Shown: positions 34,026 to 44,490 of the stretch, in pieces
Numbering within the stretch: the first letter of the stretch is position 1
Layout of the letters: each line of letters opens with the position of its first letter
NCBI GenBank assembly: GCA_949825025.1
Contig: OX463784.1
Location: 11,242,783 to 11,306,782, forward strand
Direction: 5' to 3'
Length of the DNA stretch: 64,000 nt
Source: Siphlonurus alternatus
Taxonomy: Eukaryota > Arthropoda > Insecta > Ephemeroptera > Siphlonuridae
Made by a program: the position numbers and the translations under genes
Notes under the pieces: model-generated
Database searches by the model: none
What the model saw: only the letters and a program-made list of their open reading frames with translations
Told to the model about the DNA's origin: nothing

Positions 34026-35106
34026 TATTTACATTCATGCTGACCCGAACAGTACAATTTGAGATTGTGGGAATGTTACTGCTTTTGCCATCAGCGAGAC
34101 AAAAATTTACATATTTCTAATTTTAAAGGGAAAACAACAGTTTTAATTTAGGTTTGCTCAGTACACATTAAATGTTTACACAAATTATATAGGACTATAA
34201 AGTACTGAGGTGCACTGCCAATATTAATGCAGTTTGTGCATTATGCATGAATATTTATTTACTCTGCTTCGTGTCATTACGGTACAGGAAACCATATAGT
34301 AGTTGTCATAAGTTATGATATGATATACGTTGCATGTGAAGTACAATATAATAATATTAATAATACAGTACAGTAATATATCATACGGTATAGATAGTTC
34401 GGTTATTACTTACGAGGGAGGTCCTAAATTTTAAATGTCTTGATCAACATAATCCTATTAAACAAGAAATATTGAATGTCATTGGCTATTACACTGTTTT
34501 AATAAAATATATATATATATATAATGTAGTTGAATAATAAGCAGGCTCGAACTCGGAAAAAAATTCACCTGGGCTCATAATGTGCATTTAAAAAATGATA
34601 GGAGTGGGAAGAAGTCTACGTTAAATCCAAAATTTTGGAGGACGATTCAGTCTCCCTCTTTTAAATCTTTTTTATTAGTTACAACACTGTCTACATATAC
34701 TCTTACTTTTCCTAGACATTCTAGACAATTCTTGAACTTTACTTTCCTTGGTACAAACCTCAGTTTACGAGCGTTTTTTTACAGTCTCTACAAGCTTTGT
34801 ATATTTGAAAACTTTGAGGATGGATAAACTGAATGCCCTTTTAATTTACCTCAAAATTACATCTCTTTGTTTTTTGAAACTGGAAGTAAATTTCGTGGTA
34901 TACCGAGATATACGTAATTTGCTAGACGTGATATATTGGCACCAACCATTATCGACTCTGATCGATACACCTTCACTCTGGCGGCCCATGTTTATATAAT
35001 GAGGGTGACCTTTACCACTTTATGGTGCTATAATAATATGTATGCTTAACTTTGGTCATGGACATTCCTTTGTGAGGACACCTTGTCTTATTCCTTTAGG
35101 TATTAA
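34026..35106. other. Spacer, nothing firmly recognised
   Basis: An AT dinucleotide run is at 34508-34522. Two frames (34582-34827, 34748-34999) overlap in different phases and have no domain. GCTTAACTTTGG...CCTTTGTGAGG at 35045 recurs loosely at 35891 and 36186. Confidence 0.35.
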
Positions 35107-35868
35107 GGTGCTTTTACATGGAGTGAGGCGAAAAAAGCGCTTTTGCTTCAATATAATATGGTGACGCGTGAAAAAATCATGGCGGGATGGTGCTTTTCAT
35201 AGAATAGAGTGGTGTTGAGCGGAGCAAGAAGGGCGCATTTGCCTCAATGTCATATGGTGGCCATGTTGGCGATAAAATCGCTCCCCGCCACGCCGTAAAC
35301 AATTTTCTCTCGCCAAGATGGCTATAATACCATACAATATTAAAGGGGTACCAAATTGAATACTTTTTTTACATATTCGGGCAGCTAAGAATTATTCTAA
35401 CATCCCTGTGGCTCAATATTTTCGTACAATGCCTAGTTATTTTACAATTAATTATTTAGTTTGAAAAGTGAGTTCTAAGTGAGTTGATTGATTCAAGCCG
35501 ATGCGCGCCCGCAGCGGCCGGTGATACGACAAGAAAGGGGCGGGAGGAGGTTCCCATGATTCGCGAGAAATTCTCGCCGTATCAGCGGCTGCTGCGGGCG
35601 CGCACCGACTTGAATCAACCAACGTCTTTTGAACTCACTTTCAAACTAAATCATTAATTTTAAAATAACTAGGCATCGTACGAAAATATTGAGACACAGG
35701 GATATCAGAATAATTCTTAGCTGCCCGAATATGTAAAAATAGTATTCACTTTGGTACCCCTTTAAATCACTACGAGGAAACGGTTTTTCCACGCCAATAT
35801 GGCCACCATATTACATTGAAGCAAGTGCGCTTTTCTCGCCCCGCATGGAAAAGCATTCTTAATACAAT
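35107..35868. mobile_element. Family L foldback split by family F
   Basis: TTAA is at 35103-35106 and 35869-35872. The ends GGTGCTTTTACATGGAGTGA and CGCCCCGCATGGAAAAGCAT, TC are mirrored. GGTGGCCATGTTGGCG pairs with CGCCAATATGGCCACC. Family F (35345-35761) occupies the loop. Without it L is about 340 bp. Confidence 0.8.
35345..35761. mobile_element. Family F foldback, copy 2, nested in L
   Basis: TTAA is at 35341-35344 and 35762-35765. AGGGGTACCAAATTGAATAC is mirrored by GTATTCACTTTGGTACCCCT. The arms match over nearly 200 bp each. The GC-rich centre (GCGCCCGCAGCGGCCGGTGA) is inverted relative to copy 1 at 10874. It is the better preserved of the two. Confidence 0.9.
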
Positions 35869-36446
35869 GTCCAAGCTAGTGCGGTATTATGGTTAACTTT
35901 GGTAGATATTCCCTTTGTTAAGGAACGAGGATTATATAGTGTCCTAAGGTCTTATAGTAATATGGTAGGTCATATGTAGCATGAGTATAAGCTATTTGAT
36001 AATTTGGTGGTAAGGAATAATTATATAGGCTTTATTATATACCCTTGTTACTTAACATTTCCCTTTGTAAAGTTTTAGAGAGTTTAGATGTAGCCTTGAG
36101 TGTCAGTGTACATGAGACTGTCCAAACAGCATCCTATATAGACTTATATGTTATAATCTCTGACCATTGATGTGGTACTTTCTATATTAAATCTACCTTA
36201 AACATATCCTTTGTAAAGGTATCATGTTATATTATAGCAGGCTAGTCTATTCCCCATGTTAAATATGTCGTCAAGATTGGTTGCCTGCTTTTAGGGGTTA
36301 TTCAAACTTTTCTACCTACTCTGTAGATGGAGTTACCGTCAGATTCTGTCGCAGGTGGTAACCACATGCGACGGGGGAGTAGAGGTGCATCATCCCCAAC
36401 TTGCGCTGAGGCCGGGGGGTACTGACCGTGTTAGGCGCTGTCCCAA
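35869..36446. other. Spacer with loose internal repetition
   Basis: GTTAACTTTGGTAGATATTC, CTTTGTTAAGG (35891) and TTAAACATATCCTTTGTAAA GG (36194) echo each other. A short GC-rich stretch (36340-36430) is unexplained. No gene is seen. Confidence 0.35.
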
Positions 36447-36640
36447 TTCTCTCATCTCGTCTACTATGTCTACTACCCTTCCCTAAAAATCACCTTCCGC
36501 CATATTGAATTTGCTTCCCAATACTTTTCGTCCCCTACTTCGCTCCCTTTTTCGTCCCCTACCGACGCCATTTTTGTAGGGCGTATACGATGGACCCTAA
36601 ATTGACGAGCAAGATGGCGTCGTTCCCTACCCTGGGAATC
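36447..36640 (+). mobile_element. Family O element end (TGTCCCAAT type)
   Basis: TGTCCCAATTCTCTCATCTC, TACTACCCTTCCCTA, then repeated CGTCCCCTA and ACTTTTCGT. The reverse complement of the same start occurs at 40862-40907. There is no coding capacity. Confidence 0.5.
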
Positions 36641-37476
36641 TTTAAATCTAAATAATTTAATTTCTTAAATATAATAAAATTAATTTAAAATTTGTTGATT
36701 AATTAATTATTAGAAAAAATATATTGACAATAAATACTTATAATTAAATTATTAATTTAATAAATATAATTTAATATTGACATTAAATATTAAATTAATT
36801 TTAATTATAATTAATTGATTATAATTAACAATTATAATTAATTAATTTTAATTAACAATTAACAATTAAAATTAATGGAGTAAATATATCTTTTTTTTAT
36901 TTTCAGTATATTTATGTCCTATTATATTAATATATAAAAAATAAACACATTAAGTTAAGTTGTTTAAGAAACGTATATTGTATAAATTTTATCAATTAAT
37001 AATAATTTTTCTATAAATATTTAAAGAAATTATATGTAAATATATTGAAACTTCTTTTGTAAAAAATTTGAAAATATATATGAAGGCTTTATGATATATA
37101 TATATACATATATGTAATATGTTATAATAATATATATTATAAAAATATAAAATTGGAATAAATATATATTAGAAAAAATAATAATGACCCGGGGCCTATA
37201 TATATTTATGTATTATCTGTTTGGAAAATTTATACAATATAATAACATATTTTTAAAATATTTGTAACTGCATGATGCTCTAAAGTTTCGGTATATTGCA
37301 TGCATGAATGACATCATTTTTCTATTGAAAACGATTTTTCGTGGAATCCTTACAATAAGAAAACTTGAACTCCATAATATATTATATAATATTTGTTTAA
37401 ATTGTTTAATTACATTATAAGCAACATTGCATCTTTCAATCATTACGTATTAACTTAAGTTAATGACATTTGCATG
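36641..37476. other. Extremely AT-rich spacer
   Basis: Bases 36650-36900 are almost pure AATT/TTAA permutations. No gene is seen; the minus frame 37213-37443 has no domain. Confidence 0.5.
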
Positions 37477-37672
37477 CAGGCGCGGCTCCAGAAAAAAAAT
37501 TCGGGGGGGGGGGGGGCTGCCTTTATAATAAAAGGCATAATATATAATGTATAATGTTAAAAAAAAATTGGAGTGGGGGAAATGCCTATATTGCCCATGT
37601 TAAATCCAAAATTTCGGGAGGGGGGGGGAGGCTGCAGCCCCCCAGCCCCCCCCCCCCCTGGATCCGCGCCTG
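37477..37672. mobile_element. Family M hAT-type MITE with perfect 8-bp duplication
   Basis: CAGGCGCGGCTCCAG and CTGGATCCGCGCCTG are inverted ends, flanked by TTTGCATG on both sides (37469-37476, 37673-37680). G- and C-runs lie just inside. ATGTTAAATCCAAAATTTCG is shared with the copies at 38042 and 58625. Confidence 0.9.
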
Positions 37673-37899
37673 TTTGCATGTATAAATTAATGCATATATA
37701 TCGTCTAATACAGAGTCAACATATTGAATATAACATGTACGGGCTTAAATTAATTAATAGTAATATTTTTGTTCTAAATTATTTTATTATATATATATTT
37801 TCTCCCTGCATGTTTTTATTTTTCAAATAAAATTATTTTACTCAATTATTTGAAAAAGCCGGTGAGGCCGGAACTTGAGGAGGTATATATACGTACGTG
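37673..37899. other. Spacer, nothing recognised
   Basis: AT-rich, no feature. Confidence 0.4.
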
Positions 37900-37907
37900 T
37901 CACTTAT

Positions 37908-38270
37908 GGCGCAGTGGTTTATATTAATTGGGTTTGACCGACCGGGTCATGTCAGATCACCAAACACGACAGCACGTGGCGAACGTCATGACAATTTAAA
38001 CTAAAATGTATAGCATCATGAATCTTCAATTCTGTGGCTGACAGGCGCGCGCGGATCCAGGGGGGCGGCTGCAGTTCCCCAACCCCACCCCCCTGAAATT
38101 TTGGATTTAACATGGGCAATATAGAGTCTAGAGGCGTTTCCCCCACTCCATTTTTTTAACAACAGGAGGCCCCCCCCCCCCGAAATTTTTACTGGATCCG
38201 CGCTTGCTGGCTGATAATCAGAGGATGTCACGTTTCCCTCAGTCACAGCTAGTCAAATGCCGTGATGAGA
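37908..38270 (+). mobile_element. 5S-derived SINE, copy 2, interrupted by family M
   Basis: ATGGCGCAGTGGTTTATATT, then TTTGACCGACCGGGTCATGT, CAGATCACCAAACACGACAG is a diverged 5S-type head. The tail, GTCACGTTTCCCTCAGTCAC and CAAATGCCGTGATGAG, resumes after the family M insertion at 38042-38206. GGCGCAGTGG also fits a tRNA-like A box. Confidence 0.65.
38042..38206. mobile_element. Family M hAT-type MITE inside the SINE
   Basis: CAGGCGCGCGCGGATCCAGG and ACTGGATCCGCGCTTG are the ends. The flanks are GTGGCTGA and CTGGCTGA, 7 of 8 identical. It is in the opposite orientation to 37477-37672. Confidence 0.85.
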
Positions 38271-38445
38271 ATTATTGCAGTTAAGGCCGTGGCTGCAAGA
38301 ATATAATAACCTAGCTCGTTCTCAATGAGAGCCATGGTGAAACGTTCAAGTTTTTGGGTTTAATTCGGAAGGTGTTCGATGTTTTTTGACTATATTAATA
38401 AAAAGTATGTTATAGAGGTTTATCCAAATATTATATAGCTATATA

Positions 38446-38489
<44 letters not shown>

Positions 38490-38821
38490 TAGAGCTATAG
38501 TTAAGTATATAGAAGGATAGTGGCCATTTGTTCTATTTTTATAATTATTATTATTAGTCTTTTATTAAACACAGAAAGTGTACATATTAACAGCACTAGA
38601 AACATACATTATAGAAAAACATTACAATAGAACACATAAAACATACATACAAAACATATATAATAGTTACAGAATAATAGAACAATAGAAAATGATAATA
38701 AAACAATATAAAATAAAATAACAGATGATACTAGCTAACAGCCTGTTACATCATAATAATAATATATCATATATATAATCACATATAATTTTTATAATTA
38801 TAAGCCATATTGAGCTCTAAC
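38271..38821 (-). other. Spacer with (AT)n and a possible retroelement 3' end
   Basis: (AT)n is at 38449-38482. From 38535, TTATTATTATTAGTCTTTTA, TTAAACACAGAAAGTGTACA reads on the minus strand as ...TGTGTTTAATAAAAGAC followed by a TAA-rich tail. That suggests a LINE 3' end of unknown family; there is no protein support. Confidence 0.35.
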
Positions 38822-39152
38822 AATGAGATATTAGAATGTGAAAATTTTATAGTGACTTAATCAAAAGAAGGGGGATAAATATAATATATGGTACTGTGAA
38901 TTTTTCAGCTTTTTCTGAGACCGGGAACTATTTTTAAAAAATTATTAAAAGTTTATTTTGATGACGTCACGGGCGGCACTCCCTAAGAAAAAGGATAGGG
39001 CAGTGCCGCCCGTGACGTCATAAAATAGACTTTCAATATTTTTTTTAAAAATAGTTCCCGGTCTCAGAAAAATCTGAAAAAAATTCACAGAACCATATTT
39101 TTACCCCTTATTTCGATTAAGCCACTAAAATTTTCACATTCTAATATCTCAT
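38822..39152. mobile_element. Family B foldback, divergent outer arms
   Basis: The inner arms (GAGACCGGGAACTATTTTTA and mirror) and the TGACGTCACGGGCGGCACT loop are family B. The outer arms (ATGAGATATTAGAATGTGAA mirrored by TTCACATTCTAATATCTCAT) replace the usual GCAGAAATGGATAG block. It directly abuts the family C copy on the right. Confidence 0.75.
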
Positions 39153-39155
39153 TAA

Positions 39156-39540
39156 GGGTAAGATAACACGAACAATCGATTGTTGTTAGTCCCATTTGAT
39201 TAACATGTAAACCTTAGCAACCTCATAATGATTCTGAATTTTTTTTGAGAGACAGTTCTTGGCATTAAAAAAATATGGAGAAAATTTCAAAACAATCGGA
39301 CGATCCAATTTTTTTAAATTAATTTTTTAGTTTCGGTCTCCATGGGAAAGCCCTATACTGAAAATTTAAAAAATTCATTTAAAAAAATTGGATCGTCCGA
39401 TTGTTTTGAAATTTTCTCCATATTTTTTTAATGCCAAAAACTGTCTCTAAAAAAAAATACAGAATCATTATGAGGTTGCTAAGGTTTACATGTTAATCAA
39501 ATGGGACTAACAACAATCGATTGTTCGTGTTATCTCACCC
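39156..39540. mobile_element. Family C foldback, near-perfect
   Basis: TTAA is at 39152-39155 and 39541-39544. Each arm of about 190 bp is almost exactly the reverse complement of the other (GGGTAAGATAACACGAACAA / TTGTTCGTGTTATCTCACCC). This is the best-preserved C copy. Confidence 0.9.
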
Positions 39541-39639
39541 TTAAGGCCTTGTGTAGAGCTCAATGTTATCAATTTTTATTTTTACTTTCTTTTGTTTTTT
39601 GTTTTATTATTCTTTTAATTATGCTGTATAATATAAATA

Positions 39640-39770
39640 TGTATTTATGTATAAATTGACATGGGTCATGAAATAAAATAAAATAAATAAGCTTTAAAAG
39701 CCACTCATGTGGCTTTTAAAGCTTATTTATTTTATTTTATTTCACCCATGTCAATTTATACATAAATACA
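39640..39770. repeat. 131-bp near-perfect palindrome
   Basis: TGTATTTATGTATAAATTGA, CATGGGTCATGAAATAAAAT, AAGCTTTAAAAGCCAC is followed after TCAT by its reverse complement. Only a couple of positions differ. No second copy was noticed. It may be a small foldback element or an inverted duplication formed in place. Confidence 0.85.
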
Positions 39771-39869
39771 TGTATATTAACGATTAAGTATTATAGTGAA
39801 TATTATAATCTTTATACATAGAGGGCTTTAAACCCATTTGATTGTCATGCGCAGGCTCTCGATCATGGA

Positions 39870-40056
39870 CAGGGGCCGGGATCCATGCAGCTTGCGGTTC
39901 TGGAAGGGGCCATATCCCGCATTGTTAAAATTTGGCGTAGGCCGCGGGGGGCGATCTTTGGGGGTTTTAGTATATAACACATTCAATGTATTTTGGGACA
40001 TTTGGGGAGGGGGCGATTGCCCCCATCGCCCCCCCCCCCCCCTTGGATCCGCGCCT
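39870..40056. mobile_element. Family M-like MITE, diverged
   Basis: CAGGGGCCGGGATCCATG at the left and CCTTGGATCCGCGCCT at the right, with a 14-base C run just inside. No clear duplication remains. The short overlapping frames are incidental. Confidence 0.6.
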
Positions 40057-40123
40057 AATAATATAGATATTGTATGAAGAAAAATAAAACCTCAGTAACA
40101 TTTTTTTTTTTTGTATAATCTCT

Positions 40124-40187
40124 GTAATCATAATTGTTCGTGGGATATCATATGATATATGGTTCCACGAACAATTATGATTATGAC
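40124..40187. repeat. 64-bp hairpin
   Basis: GTAATCATAATTGTTCGTGG is mirrored by CCACGAACAATTATGATTAT around ATCATATGATAT. It is a strong stem with miRNA-precursor-like size, but as likely a tiny MITE. Confidence 0.65.
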
Positions 40188-40779
40188 AAGGGCATTTTTG
40201 TAAAATATAGTTCGATCGATAGTATATATAATTTAAAAGTATATTTTTAGTCCCATGTAGTAGAGTGATCATGCAGTAATATTATTAATTATATATACCA
40301 TGCGGCAATATTACCATCAGGATTCAGAAGTGCCATATATGGACGCGGACGTGTTGCAACGTATATTATATAACTTAAATTTGTTATTTTTCCATACTTT
40401 ATAATAATTATTGATAACTCGAATCTAGAAGACATTTTATGAAAGCTATATGGAAACTGATCGGAATTTAAACAATTTAATATGCAATTAAGTGCCTATA
40501 ATATATAAATATTACCGCAAATTTTTATAAATTGAATAAAAATTATAATTATTAATTAAAAAAAAATTAGTTTAAATTACTAACTGTAAGTATAAAATAG
40601 TATAAAATAATTACAATAAATAAAAATAATTATTTTTTATTATTGTTATTAATATTTTGAAAGTAATTAATACAATTTAATTAAAATTAAAATTTACTTC
40701 TATTTTTCCCTCTTTTATTTGAAAAGTGTTTTTCACCTTTTTTTAATTTAAAAAAACTACCACCAGGTGGCGAATTTGT
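40188..40779. other. AT-rich spacer, nothing recognised
   Basis: No feature I can support. Confidence 0.4.
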
Positions 40780-40907
40780 AGGAATAAAGGGAACGAAAAG
40801 TGTCGTTCCCAATACCAAAAAAACACAAAAGGGCCCTTCTTGAAGAAAGTGTAGGGTAGGGTAGTGTAGGGAAGGGTAGGGAAGGGTAGTAAACGAGTAT
40901 TGGGACA
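40780..40907 (-). mobile_element. Family O element end, inverted
   Basis: Minus strand: TGTCCCAATACTCGTTTACT, ACCCTTCCCTACCCTTCCCT and AACGACACTTTTCGTTCCC match 36447-36560. Tandem TAGGG(AA/TAG) units are conspicuous. The 69- and 104-codon minus frames across it are incidental. Confidence 0.5.
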
Positions 40908-41734
40908 CAGCCATATTCTCCACTCCCGCTTGTTTGTTTAGTAAAGAAAAAGGAAGAAAAAAACATTCATGCAAGCCATTAGCTGTCAAATCTAACCACA
41001 ATTTATGATATCCCTTTTTTGACGAAATTAATTAATATATCTACGATATTTTTTTTATTAAAATCAGGCGCAGAATAAAAAAATAATGCCAGCCCTTTTT
41101 TAAAATTTTCAATACGATGCTCCGATCGCATACATAGAGTTAATATTATCGCATAAAAAAAAAAGTGGAACGAGTGATTCCACAATTGAAATGATGAAAC
41201 AACTCAAAGTGAGTAAAAAGGGGGTCAAAATTGTTGAGTGCGTTGAAAATTTAATACGAAAATACGATAAAATTCATGAAGAAAAACTACCCTGAGCTTT
41301 ATTCTCACGCCCACGTTTATACTTAACAAGAGAGCATATTTTATGATTACATAAATAATGTTGGCAAAATCATAATAAATATATTATATATTTTTTTATA
41401 ATAATTGTATTAATTATAAAATGTTACTTTTACTTTTTAAGCAAACTGTCCTTTGTCTCTATGTTGTATAATGTAGAGCCACAACAGAAATAAATAAATA
41501 AATATAATATCTATCAGCGCGTGTATATTGAATTCACGGTGGCAGATGATAGCCTCTGATGGTAATTTTTAAACGAACAGTAAGCTACATCAAAATTTTT
41601 TTATTACATTTTATTTTATTTTATTAAAATTAAATAATGAATAGAATAAAATAATCATTTGTTATAAAAATATTTCAAAATTCATAAATTATAACTTTAT
41701 ATATTTACTTATAAGTCTTATATAAGTACAATTA
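40908..41734. other. AT-rich spacer, nothing recognised
   Basis: No gene or repeat family is recognised. Confidence 0.4.
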
Positions 41735-42205
41735 TTAGAGCGCGGAAAAAAGTCAAATTTTTTTCGAAAAATAGGCGCCTAAAAAGTCAACTTATTTTTG
41801 GAAAAAAGTCTACAAAAAAGTCACTCGTTTTATAAAATAGTCCATAAAAAATTCACTTTTTTTTTTGTTTAGAAACTGCAGCAAAAAGGCGTTTCAAAAG
41901 TGCTATTTAAAAGTTGTTTTTTTATATTTCTTTACACAGACTGAAGTCTTTGTTTCTTTGCTTCTTTACTTTTTTTTTTTTTTTTTACAATATGAAAAAA
42001 AGAGCTGAAATGCACTAAAAATATGTCAAAAAGTCACAAAAAGTCATATTTTGCCAAAATAGTCTAAAAATCCAAAAATAGTCTAAATAGTCTTTTTTTT
42101 AATAGGCTCATTTTAATCCACTTCCGGAGATCGGTGGATATCCTAAATGACAACAAAATAGTCCTCATGTGCACAAATAGGCAAAATGACTTTTCCGCGC
42201 TCTAA
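41735..42205. mobile_element. 471-bp element with TTAGAGCGCGG ends and repeated AAAAAGTC motif
   Basis: TTAGAGCGCGGAAAAAAGTC is mirrored by GACTTTTCCGCGCTCTAA. Inside both ends, AAAAAGTC or AAATAGTC recurs about a dozen times on the plus strand (41750-41860, 42025-42095, 42160). That pattern resembles the clustered subterminal transposase sites of hAT-type elements. No coding frame is present. The flanks AATTA/TAATTA leave the duplication length unclear. Confidence 0.75.
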
Positions 42206-42397
42206 TAATTATATACTTTACTATACTTATAGCAAATAAACTTTTTAATTTCTTTCTAAAATAGTATCATATCTTGTTTTTTTTTATTATTATTATTTAG
42301 AATTTTAAAATACTTTAAATTTAAAATAAATATAATGAAGTAATTTTTTTTTTTTATTAGCACGCTCATTTGAGATCTTTTGATACGTTGATCCGAA

Positions 42398-42445
<48 letters not shown>

Positions 42446-42521
42446 AGCAGAAAAGTACTCAGTTCTCGAGTTCACAGTTCACATGCGTTTTATATATACG
42501 CATTTTTTTATGTTCTGGCAG
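42206..42521. other. Spacer with (AT)n
   Basis: (AT)n of 21 units is at 42401-42442. Nothing else is recognised. Confidence 0.6.
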
Positions 42522-42626
42522 GGTAAAGAATCTTCGGTCAGTTTTCAGTCAGATCCCCTCGAGCGCTTGCCCCCCTCCTCCTCTCATTCTTCAGTCCGTA
42601 GCGACAAACTACAGCGCCCCAACCTC
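42522..42626 (+). CDS. Possible dlg linker exon
   Basis: After acceptor TTTTTTTATGTTCTGGCAG the plus strand reads GKESSVSFQSDPLERLPPSS, then SHSSVRSDKLQRPNL, a polar Ser/Pro-rich stretch of the kind found between scaffold-protein domains. Composition is clearly more GC-rich than the neighbours. It starts in phase 0, matching the phase left by the 21997-22148 exon. The donor is uncertain: CTC|GTTTGG (chosen, phase 0), TTTG|GTTAAT (42631) or GGAG|GTAGAA (42700). Confidence 0.4.
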
Positions 42627-43009
42627 GTTTGGTTAATTTTTAAACCTCTTCAACCCCTAAGTGTTAAATGTAATGACAGCCTGCGCCATCTAAAAAGGAG
42701 GTAGAACCCTAGATCAGTGACGACAAAAATCCCTATAGCTCTAGAGTTATAGGTATTCTTTATTATATGATTATAGTTTCGAAGCCTCTCTTTTAGCCAA
42801 TAACTTTATTTTATCAATAGCGAAATGGTGTTGAAACTAATTAAAATTCAATCATGCTAAAATGTTTTATATAATTATATTGAAATTTCACACTCTCTGG
42901 TTGTAATTACTATATAGTAAGTTTTTTATTAAATTTGTTCTTTTAAGCAAAATTTACTATATTTTTTCTCTCAAATTTATATTAACAGCAACCTCTTTAT
43001 ATTAAATAG
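42627..43009. other. Spacer, nothing recognised
   Basis: No feature beyond the alternative donors of the preceding exon candidate. Confidence 0.4.
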
Positions 43010-44090
43010 AGTCCAGGGACCGCATGGGTATCCCCGGGACACAGCGGAACGTCCTTGCAATGCCCCGCGAATGTCCCGTGGTCTATATTATATTAATTTA
43101 ATGCTTTTTAAAATTTAAAATTTTTAGGAATTGCTTAACTTATAGTGTAGAAGGGACACAGAAGAAAATAACGCAATTATATTGAACTTTTGGATCAAAC
43201 GTCCTTTGAGTGTCTCGCAGGGATACACCAGGGGTATCCCATGTATGCCCCGCAGGTGCACTCCTAGGACGTAACTGTTTTTTTAATATTGGTTTTAATT
43301 GGTTAAATTATAGTATTTTAAAACGTTTAGCTTCATCTCGAGAAGATTTTGATTAATTTGATAACTATCGATGAATGTCTCGCAAGTGTCTCTGTGGGAC
43401 ACACGGGGGGTATTGTCGAAAATTGTAAAATAACAATTTTCTTTGCTTAAGTATGTAGCTGATTGAATTTTTAATCACAATTTTGAATAATTTTAATTAG
43501 TAAACAGAATGTCCCGTAAGTGCACCTGGGGGTCATTCATGAGACAAAGTTTTTTTCTAAAAAATTAAAAAATAAAAAATTGTTAAAATTTGAAGATAAA
43601 CATTATTTATGTGCCGTATTGGAAGTTTCTCATTATTATTATTAAAATTTATAAAAGAAACCATAGATTGTAAAATATCCTAAAGTATCAAAAATATACA
43701 AGTCGATTTCATAATTTATAGTTTATAAAGTTAAGTTTTCTACATTTTATTATGAAGACATGTGTCCTAGTGGTAAAGACACCAGACTTCAAATCTGATG
43801 GTCCCTAGTTCGAGTCTCACCTATGCCAGTTTTTTAATTTTTTTTTTGCTATTCTTTCTCTTTGATAACATCATTATAATTGATAAAAACATTTTTTAAT
43901 TGGTAATTATAAGCATATTTGCTATATAACCCTATGTATCCCTGCAATGACTTCAGGGTGTATCCCTGGAATGTCCCCAAGGGGTACCCTTTTGTGCATG
44001 GAAATAGGGGATACACCTTGGGGCACTCCGGAGGGACGTTTGAGGGGTATCCCTGGAACGCCCCGGGGATACACCTGCGGTCCCTGATGT
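43010..44090. repeat. Dispersed GC-rich GTATCCC / TGTCCC blocks in AT-rich spacer
   Basis: Five GC-rich blocks (about 43010-43082, 43198-43272, 43372-43412, 43506-43545, 43930-44090) share the words GGGTATCCC, ATGTCCCG, GATACACC and CCCGCAGGTG. They are separated by 100-380 bp of AT-rich DNA. The last block holds several units in both orientations (GTATCCCTGGAATGTCCCC; GGGGATACACC). Repeated GYP and NVP words in the overlapping frames come from this repetition. Confidence 0.6.
43754..43828 (+). tRNA. tRNA-like gene or pseudogene, UCA anticodon loop
   Basis: A D-arm TGTC-CTAGTGGTAAA-GACA is followed by an anticodon arm CAGA-CTTCAAA-TCTG, giving anticodon UCA in a loop identical to that of eukaryotic tRNA-Sec. 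AGTTCGAGTCT is a good B box and GTCCTAGTGG a fair A box. A T6 terminator follows at 43830. Against a functional tRNA, only two T-stem pairs form, the acceptor strands do not pair convincingly, and the long variable arm of tRNA-Sec is absent. It may be a degenerate tRNA, a suppressor-type tRNA or a tRNA-derived SINE head. Confidence 0.45.
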
Positions 44091-44490
44091 GTTCGCGGTA
44101 ATTGGATGTAAACAAAAATCACTCCTTTCAAATTTATATGAAAAGATGCGTTTGATTCGCGTATTGAATCATCTCAATGTTTGTATTATACGCTTTATGT
44201 GTGCAGTAGAGTGTAAGCGTCTTGAAACATTTCCCCTTCGTCATGTAATCAGCTTACTACTGTATTCACAAAACACTTCAATATCCTTCTCTGACAAAAC
44301 TCTTTTATTTAAGATAGAACTCGGGTATTTCCGTAAGTTCTCGGATCGGTTCACCTGTAAGAAGATTATTTAAACTCGTAAACCAAAGTCTCAAGTACAC
44401 ATCAGTTTAGCGTGAACGTTATATACATTGATGCTTTATTTGTTACAATCGAGGCAGTTTAAGAAGAAGAAGCAAGGAGATAATATAGTA

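Noticed and set aside
34582..34999. Two overlapping plus frames
   Set aside because: Different phases, no domain, no splice sites, base composition equal to the flanks.
43010..43550. CRISPR-like array
   Set aside because: Blocks are of unequal length and spacing, degenerate, in both orientations, in a eukaryotic sequence.
43849..44131. Overlapping frames with GYP/NVP repeats on both strands
   Set aside because: Explained by the GTATCCC/TGTCCC DNA repeat; both strands are open for the same reason.
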